In this document: positions 1-7,929 of the stretch, in pieces | Numbering within the stretch: the first letter of the stretch is position 1 | Layout: every line of letters begins with the position of its first letter | Assembly: GCA_034660035.1 (NCBI GenBank) | Contig: JAYEIJ010000079.1 | Coordinates: 17,154-81,153, forward strand | Reading direction: 5' to 3' | DNA: 64,000 nt | From: JAHEEL01 sp034660035 | GTDB taxonomy: Bacteria; Actinomycetota; Acidimicrobiia; Spongiisociales; UBA5794 | Made by a program: the position numbers and the translations under genes | Notes under the pieces: model-generated | The model's input: only the letters and a program-made list of their open reading frames with translations | Told to the model about the DNA's origin: nothing | The model's database searches: none

Positions 1-1796
1 AGCGCCCGCTCGATCGTCGTCAGGTTGCGAAGACCGAGGAAATCCATCTTGAGGAGACCCAGATCATTGATGGCGTGCATTTCGTACTGTGTGACGATCT
101 CGGCGTCCGCGCCCTTCCGCTGAACGGGAACGACGTCGGTCAATGGCACCGGCGAGATAACGACGGCGGCGGCGTGGATCGAATCCTGTCTCCGCAGCCC
201 TTCCAGGCCACGCGCCGTCTCGATCACTTCTCGCGTGATCGCATCAGAGTCGTAGAGTTCACGAAGACCTGCCGCGGCCGTGAAGTGGTCCCGCTCTGCC
301 TGGTCCCCCTCCCGTCCCGGATCCTCGAGACACTGCCCGAGCGTCGCATCCTTGCCGAGGATCGAGGGCGGCATCAGCTTCGCTGCGCGATCACCGACGC
401 CGTAGGGGTGGCCGAGCACCCTGGCGGCGTCGCGGATCGCCTGTTTGCCCTTGATCGTCGAGAAGGTGATGACCTGGGCGACGTGATCAGAGCCGTACCG
501 CTCGGCGCAGTACTGGATCATCTCACCGCGATATCGCTCATCGAAATCCATGTCGATGTCCGGCATCTCACGCCGGCCCGGATTGAGGAAACGCTCGAAG
601 ATCAGCCCGTATGCGATCGGATCGAGACCGGTGATCTCCAGGCAGTACGCAACGATCGATCCTGCCGCGCTTCCGCGTCCCGGACCCGTCCGGATGCCGC
701 GCTCTTTCGCATGGCGGATCAGATCCCACACGATCAAGAAGTACGCAGAGAAACCCATCTCATGGATGACCCGCAACTCGTAGTCGATCCGCTCGGCGAT
801 CTCCTCGTCCAGTTCCCCGTACCGCCGTCGCGCTCCCTCCATCACGAGGTCGCGCAGGTAGCTCGTCTCAGTCGTGCCGTCGGGTACCGGGAACTGCGGG
901 AGCAGGATCTTGTCGAACTCGATCTTGACGTCAACGCGATCGGCGATCAGGAGGCTGTTGTCCGTTGCTCCCGGATACCGGTCGCTCGGGAACCGCTCGC
1001 GCATCTCTCTCGCGGTCTTGATGTAGAACTCCTGCGAGCCGAATCGGAATCTCTCCTCATCGCTCTTGTTCGCACCCGTCTGGATACAGAGCAGCACGTC
1101 ATGGGTCTCAGCCTCGTAGGCGTACGTGTAGTGGCTGTCGTTGGAGGCGAGAAGTGGGGCCCCGATGTCGGTGGCGATCTGCAGCAGATCATCCATGATC
1201 CGTTGCTGCCCGGCGATCCCATGGTCCTGCACTTCGATGAACCAGTTGTCCTTGCCGAAGATGTCCTGGTACATCGCAGCGGCTTTCACCGCTGCGTCGT
1301 AGTCGCGAACCTGTCCGATGTTGCCTTCCTCGCCCGTTCCATCCGGTGCGAGCAGTTGCGGGACGTGGCCACCGAGGCATCCCGACGCCGCGATGATCCC
1401 CTCGCTGTACTCGGCGAGCAGTTCACGATCCATGCGAGGCTTGTAGTAGAAGCCCTCGAGATAGGCCTTCGATGCGAGCTTCATGAGGTTGCGGTATCCG
1501 ACCTCGTTCTCCGCCAACAGCGTCAAGTGATAGCGCTTGTCCTCGCGACGGGGCAGCCGGTCGAAACGCGAACCGGGCGTCATGTAGGCCTCGATGCCGA
1601 GCACCGGCTTGATCCCGATGTCTGTTGCCGCTTTGTAGAAGTCGATGACCCCGTAGAGCACACCGTGGTCGGTGATAGCGATCGCCGGCTGACCGTCTGC
1701 GGCCGCCGCACGAACCATGTCCTTCACGCGCGCTGCACCGTCGAGCATCGAGAACTCGGAGTGAACGTGAAGATGGGCGAAACCGTCGCGCGGCAA
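1..1796 (-). CDS. dnaE: DNA polymerase III alpha subunit, N-terminal part (cut by window edge)
   Basis: Replicative polymerase catalytic subunit. About 598 codons are present; the C-terminal half lies beyond the left edge. The N-terminus has the PHP-domain signature HLHVHSEFSMLDG (residues 8-20), followed by ITDHGVLYG. Near residue 412 the catalytic palm motif PDIDMDF is intact. I chose a TTG start at 1796: GAGGAG lies 6 nt upstream, and an in-frame TAG 24 nt upstream excludes a longer protein. This looks like the essential DnaE1 type, not the DnaE2 mutagenesis type, though the C-terminal domains cannot be checked. It is divergent from the phosphofructokinase pair across a 124 nt spacer. Confidence 0.95.
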   Translation of the reverse strand, partial: MPRDGFAHLHVHSEFSMLDGAARVKDMVRAAAADGQPAIAITDHGVLYGVIDFYKAATDIGIKPVLGIEAYMTPGSRFDRLPRREDKRYHLTLLAENEVGYRNLMKLASKAYLEGFYYKPRMDRELLAEYSEGIIAASGCLGGHVPQLLAPDGTGEEGNIGQVRDYDAAVKAAAMYQDIFGKDNWFIEVQDHGIAGQQRIMDDLLQIATDIGAPLLASNDSHYTYAYEAETHDVLLCIQTGANKSDEERFRFGSQEFYIKTAREMRERFPSDRYPGATDNSLLIADRVDVKIEFDKILLPQFPVPDGTTETSYLRDLVMEGARRRYGELDEEIAERIDYELRVIHEMGFSAYFLIVWDLIRHAKERGIRTGPGRGSAAGSIVAYCLEITGLDPIAYGLIFERFLNPGRREMPDIDMDFDERYRGEMIQYCAERYGSDHVAQVITFSTIKGKQAIRDAARVLGHPYGVGDRAAKLMPPSILGKDATLGQCLEDPGREGDQAERDHFTAAAGLRELYDSDAITREVIETARGLEGLRRQDSIHAAAVVISPVPLTDVVPVQRKGADAEIVTQYEMHAINDLGLLKMDFLGLRNLTTIERA

Positions 1797-1920
1797 CGGG
1801 ACTCCTCGGTGGACGAACTACAGCTATGTAAGCACGACCCGCGATGCCATGCGATACCGGACCGCGGTGCTCCTCAACCCTGCCTATCCTCGATGAACAC
1901 CCCGACTTTCAAGGAGCATC

Positions 1921-3069
1921 GTGCGCATTGGAATCCTCACCGGCGGCGGAGACGTTCCCGGTCTCAACCCGTCGATCAAGTCCGTCGTCACGCGGGTAGC
2001 CAACGGTGGTCACGAGGTCATCGGCATCCGACACGGCTGGGGCGGTCTCCTCAATGCCGAACTCGCCGACCCGGCCTCCATGGCGGAGAACTTCATCGAT
2101 CTCAACCCGGGCAACGTCCGAACCGTCGATCGCACCGGTGGGACGTTCCTCCACACCAGTCGCACCAACCCGGCAAAGGTCAGTCGCCAGGAGTACCCCT
2201 CGTTCCTCGGGGATCCCCCGGAAGGGGATGGACCGTTCGACGCAACGGATCACGTGCTGCGCGTCATCGAAGCGATGAAGATCGACGTGCTCATCCCGAT
2301 CGGCGGCGATGACACGCTCTCCTACGGACTGCGCATGCACGAAGAAGGCGTTCCGGTGATCGCTATTCCGAAGACGATGGACAACGACGTCCACGGCACC
2401 GACTACTGCATCGGTTTCTCGACCGCGGTCACGCGGGGGGTCGAGTTCATCCACAACCTCCGCACCAGCACGGGGAGCCACGAGCGGATCGCCGTGGTCG
2501 AACTCTTCGGACGCTACTCGGGCGAGACCTCGCTGGTCACCGCGTACCTCGCAGGAGTCGACCGTGCGCTGATCCCCGAAGTCCCGTTCGACATCGACCG
2601 GCTCTCAGAACTCATCATGAAGGACAAAACCGACAATCCGTCGAACTACGCGATGGTCACGATCTCGGAGGGCGCGACGATCAAGGGTGGAGAGATGGCG
2701 CTATCGGGCGAGTCGGATGCCTACGGTCATCGCAAACTCGGCGGGATCGGGCAGTTCACCGGGGATCTGCTGGCGGAACGCACCGGCCAGGGGATCATCA
2801 ACCAGACCGTGGGGTATCTGATGCGGTCGGGCCGTCCCGACTCTCTCGACCTCATGGTGGCCCGCAACTACGCCGTCATGGCGGCCGACCTGGCTCTCGA
2901 AGGTGCGTCCGGACGCATGATCTCGCTCCGTGGAGGCACGTACACGCACGTGCCGATCTCGGTCACCGGCGAGGGTGTGAAGCGCGTCGACGTCACTGAG
3001 TTGTACGACTCGATCAACTACCGGCCGAAGGTACGCCACGTCGCCGGTAAGCCGATGTTCCTCTACTAG
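1921..3069 (+). CDS. 6-phosphofructokinase, probably pyrophosphate-dependent
   Basis: Phosphorylates fructose 6-phosphate in glycolysis. 382 aa, GTG start with AAGGAG upstream. The N-terminal MRIGILTGGGDVPGLN is the PFK nucleotide-loop signature. The phosphoryl-donor motif reads GGDD instead of GGDG, and the following motif is PKTMDND. In the PFK family the Asp plus Lys pair is the pattern of PPi-using enzymes, whereas ATP enzymes have Gly at the first position. I therefore infer PPi dependence, and so possible reversibility. A second PFK follows 23 nt downstream on the same strand, so the two are probably co-transcribed. An insertion rich in acidic residues after the first domain (around residues 80-110) is longer than in the neighbour. 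Confidence 0.88.
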   Translation: MRIGILTGGGDVPGLNPSIKSVVTRVANGGHEVIGIRHGWGGLLNAELADPASMAENFIDLNPGNVRTVDRTGGTFLHTSRTNPAKVSRQEYPSFLGDPPEGDGPFDATDHVLRVIEAMKIDVLIPIGGDDTLSYGLRMHEEGVPVIAIPKTMDNDVHGTDYCIGFSTAVTRGVEFIHNLRTSTGSHERIAVVELFGRYSGETSLVTAYLAGVDRALIPEVPFDIDRLSELIMKDKTDNPSNYAMVTISEGATIKGGEMALSGESDAYGHRKLGGIGQFTGDLLAERTGQGIINQTVGYLMRSGRPDSLDLMVARNYAVMAADLALEGASGRMISLRGGTYTHVPISVTGEGVKRVDVTELYDSINYRPKVRHVAGKPMFLY

Positions 3070-3092
3070 GACCGCGCCAGGGAGATCAGCGA

Positions 3093-4118
3093 ATGAGCGT
3101 CATTGGAGTCCTGACGGCCGGCGGGGATTGTCCCGGTCTCAACGCCGTCATCCGAGGCATCGTGGCTCGCGCTCAGGAGCGCGACTCCGAGGTGCTCGGC
3201 ATCAGGAACGGCTGGGAAGGCCTCATGAACGGCCTGACCGTATCGCTCGACCGGGATGCCGTGCGCGGCATTCTGGCGAGGGGCGGAACGATCCTCGGAA
3301 CGTCGCGCATGGACCCCTACGTCCACGGTGACGGCTACGCCTCGTGCGAACGGACCATCAAGGCCAACGGCATCGACAGCCTCATCGTCATCGGAGGCGA
3401 CGGGACGCTGCGATCGGCGCTGAAGCTCTCTGAAGAAGGGCTGCCGGTCATCGGTGTGCCGAAGACAATCGACAACGACATCTGCGGCACGGACGTGACG
3501 TTCGGGTTCGACACCGCGGTCGGCATCGCGACCGAAGCGATAGACAGACTCGCAACCACGGCCGAATCCCACAACCGGGTGATCGTGGTTGAGGTGATGG
3601 GCCGGACGAAAGGTTGGATCGCCACGTACGCCGGGATCGCCGGCGGTGCCGACGCCATCATCGTCCCCGAGTACGAGTACGACATCGACGACGTCGTCGA
3701 CACACTTCGCCGGAGGCACCGGAAGGGCATCAAGTACTCGATCGTCGTCGTCGCTGAGGGGGTGCATCCACCACCCGGATACGAACCCGCCGAGCAGAAG
3801 AAGGACGCGTTCGGGTTCGATCGACTCGGCGGTGTGGGCTACCTCATCGCAGCGGCGATCGAGGATCGCACCGGCTTCGAGGCCCGTGTCTCCGTGCTCG
3901 GTCACGTCCAGCGCGGCGGCACCCCTTCTGCCTTCGACCGGGTCCTGGCGACACGGCTCGGTGTCGGTGCTGCCGATCTCGCCATCAACGGAGAGTCCGG
4001 TGTGATGGTGGCGCTGCGTTCGATGAACATCGAGTCCGTGCCACTGAGCGAAGCCGTTGACACGATCCGCGGCGTCCCGGAGAGACTGTTCAAGACAGCG
4101 AGCACGTTCTTCGGGTAG
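3093..4118 (+). CDS. pfkA: 6-phosphofructokinase, group III type, probably ATP-dependent
   Basis: Second phosphofructokinase of a tandem pair, 341 aa, ATG start preceded by GGGAG. It starts MSVIGVLTAGGDCPGLNAVI, has GGDGTL at the donor site and PKTIDND at the catalytic loop, and ends with the HVQRGG substrate motif near residue 270. The Gly in GGDG predicts ATP use. The Lys of PKT is shared with actinobacterial group III enzymes, which include both ATP and PPi users, so the donor is not certain. It is a clear paralogue of the gene just upstream, and the duplication looks old because the two differ in length and in donor-site residues. It faces a WS/DGAT gene across a 33 nt spacer holding a hairpin. 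Confidence 0.9.
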   Translation: MSVIGVLTAGGDCPGLNAVIRGIVARAQERDSEVLGIRNGWEGLMNGLTVSLDRDAVRGILARGGTILGTSRMDPYVHGDGYASCERTIKANGIDSLIVIGGDGTLRSALKLSEEGLPVIGVPKTIDNDICGTDVTFGFDTAVGIATEAIDRLATTAESHNRVIVVEVMGRTKGWIATYAGIAGGADAIIVPEYEYDIDDVVDTLRRRHRKGIKYSIVVVAEGVHPPPGYEPAEQKKDAFGFDRLGGVGYLIAAAIEDRTGFEARVSVLGHVQRGGTPSAFDRVLATRLGVGAADLAINGESGVMVALRSMNIESVPLSEAVDTIRGVPERLFKTASTFFG

Positions 4119-4132
4119 GGACTGCGGACTAC

Positions 4133-4149
4133 ACCCGGCGCAGCCGGGT
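4133..4149. terminator. Short perfect hairpin between convergent genes
   Basis: ACCCGGC, a 3 nt loop GCA, then GCCGGGT. It sits in the 33 nt between the stop codons of the phosphofructokinase (plus) and WS/DGAT (minus) genes, so it could terminate both transcripts. There is no U-run. Two degenerate ctacgga-type heptads lie just before it (4119-4132). Confidence 0.5.
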
Positions 4150-4151
4150 CG

Positions 4152-5663
4152 TCACGTTCCTATCGGGGGGCGCTTCCTGGGGGTTGACTTCGTCGGTTTC
4201 TTCGCCTTCGGGGTCTTCTTCTTCGGCGGTTTCCGCTCGGGGGCTTGCTCGGCAGCCTCCACGAGTTCTGCGAACGAGTCGAGGATCGCTACTCCGAATC
4301 GGTCCAGATCCGGCATGATCCCGTAGTCGCCGTTGATCCCCCACGAGACCGTGCCGTCGTACGAGAACATCGCCAGGCCTATGCCGTGGCTCTCCCACAG
4401 GGGAACGAGGGCGTACGTCGCTTCGACGCGAGCGTCCAGGAGGTACAGCGGGAACTGGGGTCCCGGAACGTTCGTGACGGTCATGTTGAATGGCCGTGCG
4501 TTCGCGGCGAGGCGAGCCCCGAGGGCCACCAGCGTCGCCGGCGCTCCTGCCGAAACGCGTACGAGCGTCGCGGCCCCGAGCGCCTGGTCCGTGTCCTTGA
4601 GCTTCTCGGTCTCGGCGTTCACCGCTCGCAGCCGTGACGCCGGGTCGGCGTCGTCGATCGGGAGCGCCGCGAGCCACATGGCTACCTGGTTTCCGAGCGT
4701 CCCGCGCTGGTCCTTGGAGCGAACGCTCACCGGCGCCATCACGCGGAAGTCCGCTCCTTCGAGATCCTTTGCGGAAGCGTCGCGTTCTCTGAGGAGGAAC
4801 AGCCGGACCGCGCCGGCCACAGTGGCGAGGAACACGTCGTTGACGGTGCCACCGAGTTTGTTCTTGACCATCTTCACGTCGGCGAGCGGTATGTTGACCC
4901 AATCGAACCTGCGCCCGGGCCCGATGTCCCCGTTGATCGCCGTCTTGCCCGTCGGGGTGAGCCAACCGGACGCCAGTGAGGCTCCCACTGCCTGTAGCCG
5001 GCTGCCGTACGACTCGACCAACCCTGTCGCGTTCCCGACGACGCTCTGGATATTCATGATCGAACCGACCGTTTCCGAGATGCGTCGCGTCGTCTCACGC
5101 ACCAGCAGTTCGGTTCCGTTCGGCGCTGGACGAGGCTCGTAGACCGGCGCAGGGAGGATCTCGCCGGACGGCACAAGCGACATGAGCACTGCCATCAGGT
5201 CGACGCCGGACATGCCGTCGATCATGCAGTGGTGGATCTTCGTGACGATCGCGAAGCGTCCATGGTCGAGCCCTTCAACGACGACCATCTCCCACATCGG
5301 CTTGGAACGGTCGAGTTGCTGGGACATCAACCGGCCGGCGATCCGCTTCAGTTGCTCCTCGGTGCCGGGGCGGGGAAGAGCGATGTGGCGGATGTGGTAC
5401 TCGATGGTGAAGTGATCGTCGTCGACCCACACCGGATGCCGTTCGATCGGAACCCTGGCGAGTCGCTGCCGGTACCTCGGGATCATGTACAGCTTCGATT
5501 CGATGAAGGCCCGGAGTCGTTCGACATCGATCCCGCCGTCCTCCCGGGCGAACGATCCGGAGTCGAAGACCGTGACCGCCCCCACGTGCATGTGGGTTGA
5601 TCGCGATTCGAGCGCGAGGAACGAGTTGTCGAGCGCCGACAAGCGTTCGTAGTGAATCGACAT
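4152..5663 (-). CDS. Wax ester synthase/diacylglycerol acyltransferase (WS/DGAT)
   Basis: Acyl-CoA-dependent O-acyltransferase that makes triacylglycerols or wax esters as storage lipid. 503 aa. The catalytic HHxxxDG motif is HHCMIDG at residues 144-150, and the family C-terminal domain (DUF1298) carries the NVPGP motif. The start is placed at the ATG at 5663 (MSIHYERLS) because AGGAGG lies 5 nt upstream; an ATG 18 nt earlier has no such site. The last 24 residues are a Lys/Pro-rich tail (KKKTPKAKKPTK) not typical of the catalytic fold, possibly for membrane or lipid-droplet contact. It lies 51 nt downstream of the pseudouridine synthase gene. The true acceptor cannot be told from sequence. 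Confidence 0.93.
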   Translation of the reverse strand: MSIHYERLSALDNSFLALESRSTHMHVGAVTVFDSGSFAREDGGIDVERLRAFIESKLYMIPRYRQRLARVPIERHPVWVDDDHFTIEYHIRHIALPRPGTEEQLKRIAGRLMSQQLDRSKPMWEMVVVEGLDHGRFAIVTKIHHCMIDGMSGVDLMAVLMSLVPSGEILPAPVYEPRPAPNGTELLVRETTRRISETVGSIMNIQSVVGNATGLVESYGSRLQAVGASLASGWLTPTGKTAINGDIGPGRRFDWVNIPLADVKMVKNKLGGTVNDVFLATVAGAVRLFLLRERDASAKDLEGADFRVMAPVSVRSKDQRGTLGNQVAMWLAALPIDDADPASRLRAVNAETEKLKDTDQALGAATLVRVSAGAPATLVALGARLAANARPFNMTVTNVPGPQFPLYLLDARVEATYALVPLWESHGIGLAMFSYDGTVSWGINGDYGIMPDLDRFGVAILDSFAELVEAAEQAPERKPPKKKTPKAKKPTKSTPRKRPPIGT

Positions 5664-5714
5664 TGGACCTCCTACGGGCAATCTAGCGGTTCGATCTCCG
5701 GCACTCCACCCCGA

Positions 5715-6647
5715 TCACTCAACTGCTCCCCGGGTCGGCGGCCCCACTTCACTCAGCGATCCGACGAGATCCGCGGGCAGTTCCGCATGGACCGTCAGCG
5801 GCCCCGATCCCGACGGGTGCTCGAACGTCAAAGCCTCAGCGTGGAGCCATGTTCTGCCCGGATCACCCGGCATCTTTCGTCCCGGCCCATAGACGGAATC
5901 TCCGATGATCGGATGATCGATGGCGCGCATGTGGACGCGGATCTGGTGTGTGCGTCCGGTCTCGAGGGTGACGGCCAGCAAAGACTCGTCGTGATCCTCC
6001 CAGTCGGCGAGGCGACGGTAGTGAGTGCGTGCCGGTCGACCTCCCTCGGTCACGGTCATCCGGGTCGGGTGTGCATGATCTCGCCCGACGGGTGCATCGA
6101 TCGTGCCGTTGGTATTGGTGAACCGTCCCGAAACCAGGGTGAGGTAGCGCCGGTTGACGGCACGCTTCTTGAGTGCCGCCTGAAGGTTCTCGAATGCGGC
6201 GGGGGTTTTGGCCACGATGAGGAGTCCCGAAGTGTCGCGATCGATGCGGTGGACGATCCCCCATCGATGCTCCGGACCGAGTTGAGCGATCTCCGGGATG
6301 CGGGCCAGAAGCCCGTTCGCAAGGGTTCCACCCGACCGCCCGGCACCGGGATGAACAACGACTCCCGCGGGTTTGTCGACGACGACCACGTCGTCGTCCT
6401 CGAACGCGATGGCGAACTCGACGTCGACGTCTGCCACGACAGGGGTCTCATCGGCGACGAGGTCAACGTCGATCGCATCACCGGCTGCGACCCTATCGGC
6501 CGGTGAAAGGTTGCTTCCGTCTCGTACGACGCCACCGGACTCGATCGTCGATTTGGCGATCCTCCGACTGACCCCGCAGAGGATCGCGATAGATCGATCG
6601 ACTCGCTCACCGTCGAGTTCCTGAGGGATCTCCAGTCGCTCGCTCAT
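5715..6647 (-). CDS. rluD: RluA/RluD-family pseudouridine synthase
   Basis: Converts uridine to pseudouridine in rRNA, probably in 23S helix 69 if it is a true RluD. 310 aa. An N-terminal S4 RNA-binding domain spans about residues 10-65. The catalytic motif HRIDRDTSGL is at 133-142, with Asp136 as nucleophile, and the downstream TGRTHQIRVH motif is present. The ATG overlaps the lspA stop codon by 4 nt (ATGA), so translation is probably coupled. The order lspA then rluD is common in bacteria. The target uridine cannot be fixed from sequence; other RluA-family members are the alternative. Confidence 0.93.
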   Translation of the reverse strand: MSERLEIPQELDGERVDRSIAILCGVSRRIAKSTIESGGVVRDGSNLSPADRVAAGDAIDVDLVADETPVVADVDVEFAIAFEDDDVVVVDKPAGVVVHPGAGRSGGTLANGLLARIPEIAQLGPEHRWGIVHRIDRDTSGLLIVAKTPAAFENLQAALKKRAVNRRYLTLVSGRFTNTNGTIDAPVGRDHAHPTRMTVTEGGRPARTHYRRLADWEDHDESLLAVTLETGRTHQIRVHMRAIDHPIIGDSVYGPGRKMPGDPGRTWLHAEALTFEHPSGSGPLTVHAELPADLVGSLSEVGPPTRGAVE

Positions 6648-7183
6648 CGGCGGAGGAAGGCGCCGACGAGGAGCAACCCGACACCGATGTTGATGGCGAT
6701 GTCGGCGACGTTGAACGTCGCGAAGAACGGGACGTTGATGAAATCGACCACGGCCCCGTCGAGGAATCCATCCCCGCGAAAGAGCCGGTCGAGAAGGTTG
6801 CCGATCGCCCCACCGAGCACGAGCCCGAGAGCGACCGCATCCAGTCGATGTCCTGCTTCGCGTAGGGCGAAGAAGATCATGACCACAACGCCGATGACGA
6901 CGAGCCCGATGATCGCGCCGCCCTTCGCGAACAGGGAGAACGATGCACCGGTGTTGAAGAACAGCCGGAGATTCAACACCCCGTCGATGAGGACGATCGG
7001 GCCGTCATCAAGCGTGCGAACAGCCCATGCTTTCGTCAACTGGTCCACGATCACCACGACCGCGGCGATCGCTCCGGCGAGAAGACGGAGCTTCAGCGCC
7101 GGGATGCCGCTTCCACCGTCGTCGTCGCGTACGGAAGGGCTTCCAGCCTCGCTACCGGGATCGGATCCCCCGTTATTTCGCAT
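6644..7183 (-). CDS. lspA: Lipoprotein signal peptidase II
   Basis: Membrane aspartic protease that cleaves the signal peptide of prolipoproteins; the beta-propeller lipoprotein at 47794 would be a substrate. 179 aa with four predicted membrane helices. The catalytic aspartates are Asp132 (GNLLDR) and Asp161 (FNVADI), and the NTGASFSLF motif is at 77-85. The 30-residue N-terminal extension is acidic and Gly/Ser-rich. The only plausible ATG (7183) makes the gene overlap the TraR-like gene by 91 nt, which is unusual. A CTG start near residue 30 would remove most of the overlap but has no clear ribosome site. Confidence 0.93.
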   Translation of the reverse strand: MRNNGGSDPGSEAGSPSVRDDDGGSGIPALKLRLLAGAIAAVVVIVDQLTKAWAVRTLDDGPIVLIDGVLNLRLFFNTGASFSLFAKGGAIIGLVVIGVVVMIFFALREAGHRLDAVALGLVLGGAIGNLLDRLFRGDGFLDGAVVDFINVPFFATFNVADIAINIGVGLLLVGAFLRR

Positions 7184-7464
7184 GTCCCGTATAGGCCCTT
7201 CTCCATCCGGCTCTGTGCGTGGAGCACCTTCTCGAGCAACTGCTTCGCGTTCTGCTCCACGGAGACGTCCATCTCCATTTCGAGCGCCAGCGAGCCCCCG
7301 TCGGCGTTGTCCGGATCCGGGTTGTGCTCGGATGCGCTCTCGGCCAAACGGCCGGCCTCACGCTGTCGATCGATCTCTTCGAGAATCGTAGTGAGACGCA
7401 CCCGTTCGTTCTCGAGCTTTCGCTCGAGACGCTCCAACGTCGATGCAGCCAACTCCCTGGACAT
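7093..7464 (-). CDS. TraR/DksA-family protein with a degenerate zinc finger
   Basis: 123 aa, probable RNA-polymerase-binding coiled-coil protein. The ATG at 7464 is supported by GGGGAGA 5 nt upstream. An N-terminal coiled coil (about residues 5-45, rich in Leu/Glu/Arg) and a second helix lead to the DksA-like end YGTCEITGDPIPVARLEALP. A functional DksA/TraR finger has four cysteines; here only the first remains, the second is replaced in the ITG stretch, and the last pair is lost (TTTVEAA). Zn binding is therefore unlikely. Its C-terminal 30 codons overlap the start of lspA. Such TraR-like genes next to lspA and ileS are common in actinobacteria. Confidence 0.8.
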   Translation of the reverse strand: MSRELAASTLERLERKLENERVRLTTILEEIDRQREAGRLAESASEHNPDPDNADGGSLALEMEMDVSVEQNAKQLLEKVLHAQSRMEKGLYGTCEITGDPIPVARLEALPYATTTVEAASRR

Positions 7465-7519
7465 ACGTCTCCCCGATTCGGACCGAGACCATAACAGCCG
7501 GAGCGAAGTTCGTGGTGCC

Positions 7520-7798
7520 TCATCCTTCGAGCACATCCACGACGGTCGCTGAATCGACCCCACGCATGAGGACGGTCTTCGATGATGACGTGCGACCCTT
7601 CACGATCTCAGCTCGACCCCCCACGACCATCTCGAGGAGATCGATAACCGCCCGGTTGGCGCGTCCGCCTTCGGGCGGAGCTGAGACACGGATCTTGATC
7701 GTGTCACCGTACCGGCCCTTGATCTCGGCTCGCGAGGCCCCAGGAACAACGCGCAGGCGCACCATGACGCCGTCGTCGTGTTCGGAGATGGGATCCAT
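7520..7798 (-). CDS. DUF167 (YggU) family protein
   Basis: 92 aa protein of the DUF167 family, which is widespread and has no settled function. Visible family features are VRLRVVPGASRAEI near the start, VSAPPEGGRANRAVIDLL in the middle and VKGRTSSSKTV near the end. The ATG at 7798 has no ribosome binding site, but TACGTT lies exactly 6 nt before it, so the mRNA is probably leaderless. An upstream in-frame start at 7855 would add 19 residues outside the family domain and is less likely. It is divergent from ileS, whose T-box leader occupies the spacer. Confidence 0.85.
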   Translation of the reverse strand: MDPISEHDDGVMVRLRVVPGASRAEIKGRYGDTIKIRVSAPPEGGRANRAVIDLLEMVVGGRAEIVKGRTSSSKTVLMRGVDSATVVDVLEG

Positions 7799-7804
7799 GC
7801 CATC

Positions 7805-7810
7805 AACGTA
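7805..7810 (-). promoter_or_regulatory. -10 box of leaderless DUF167 transcript
   Basis: TACGTT, then GATGGC, then the ATG at 7798. The TANNNT-N6-start layout places the transcription start at about the first base of the start codon. I see no convincing -35. This spacing recurs at six other genes in the window. Confidence 0.45.
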
Positions 7811-7814
7811 CCGC

Positions 7815-7929
7815 CGTCGGCGCTCGTAGCCGCCGAACGCGAACAAAGATGCCATCACGATTAGCCTCTCTACACGAGTGGTAGCGCGGGCCACCTCGTC
7901 CCGGCGAACCCGAGAACCCCGGAGGAGCC
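7815..7929 (+). promoter_or_regulatory. Translational T-box riboswitch upstream of ileS
   Basis: Senses uncharged tRNA-Ile and opens the ileS ribosome site. The T-box core TGGTAGCGCGG is at 7879-7889; consensus is TGGNACCGCGG, so one base differs. TGGT fits the ACCA end of tRNA-Ile. It is flanked by CGAG and CCTCG arms that form the antisequestrator. CCTCGTCC (7894-7901) is complementary to the Shine-Dalgarno GGAGGA (7921-7926), the expected sequestrator of the actinobacterial translational class. The leader is short, so stem I must be of the ultrashort type. ATC at 7854-7856 is a candidate specifier, but I could not resolve stem I by eye. The left boundary is approximate. Confidence 0.75.

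Noticed and set aside
75..2312. 745-codon open frame on the plus strand
   Set aside because: It runs antisense to dnaE and out of frame through the phosphofructokinase gene; it has no recognisable domain and the Arg/Asp-rich make-up of a high-GC shadow frame.
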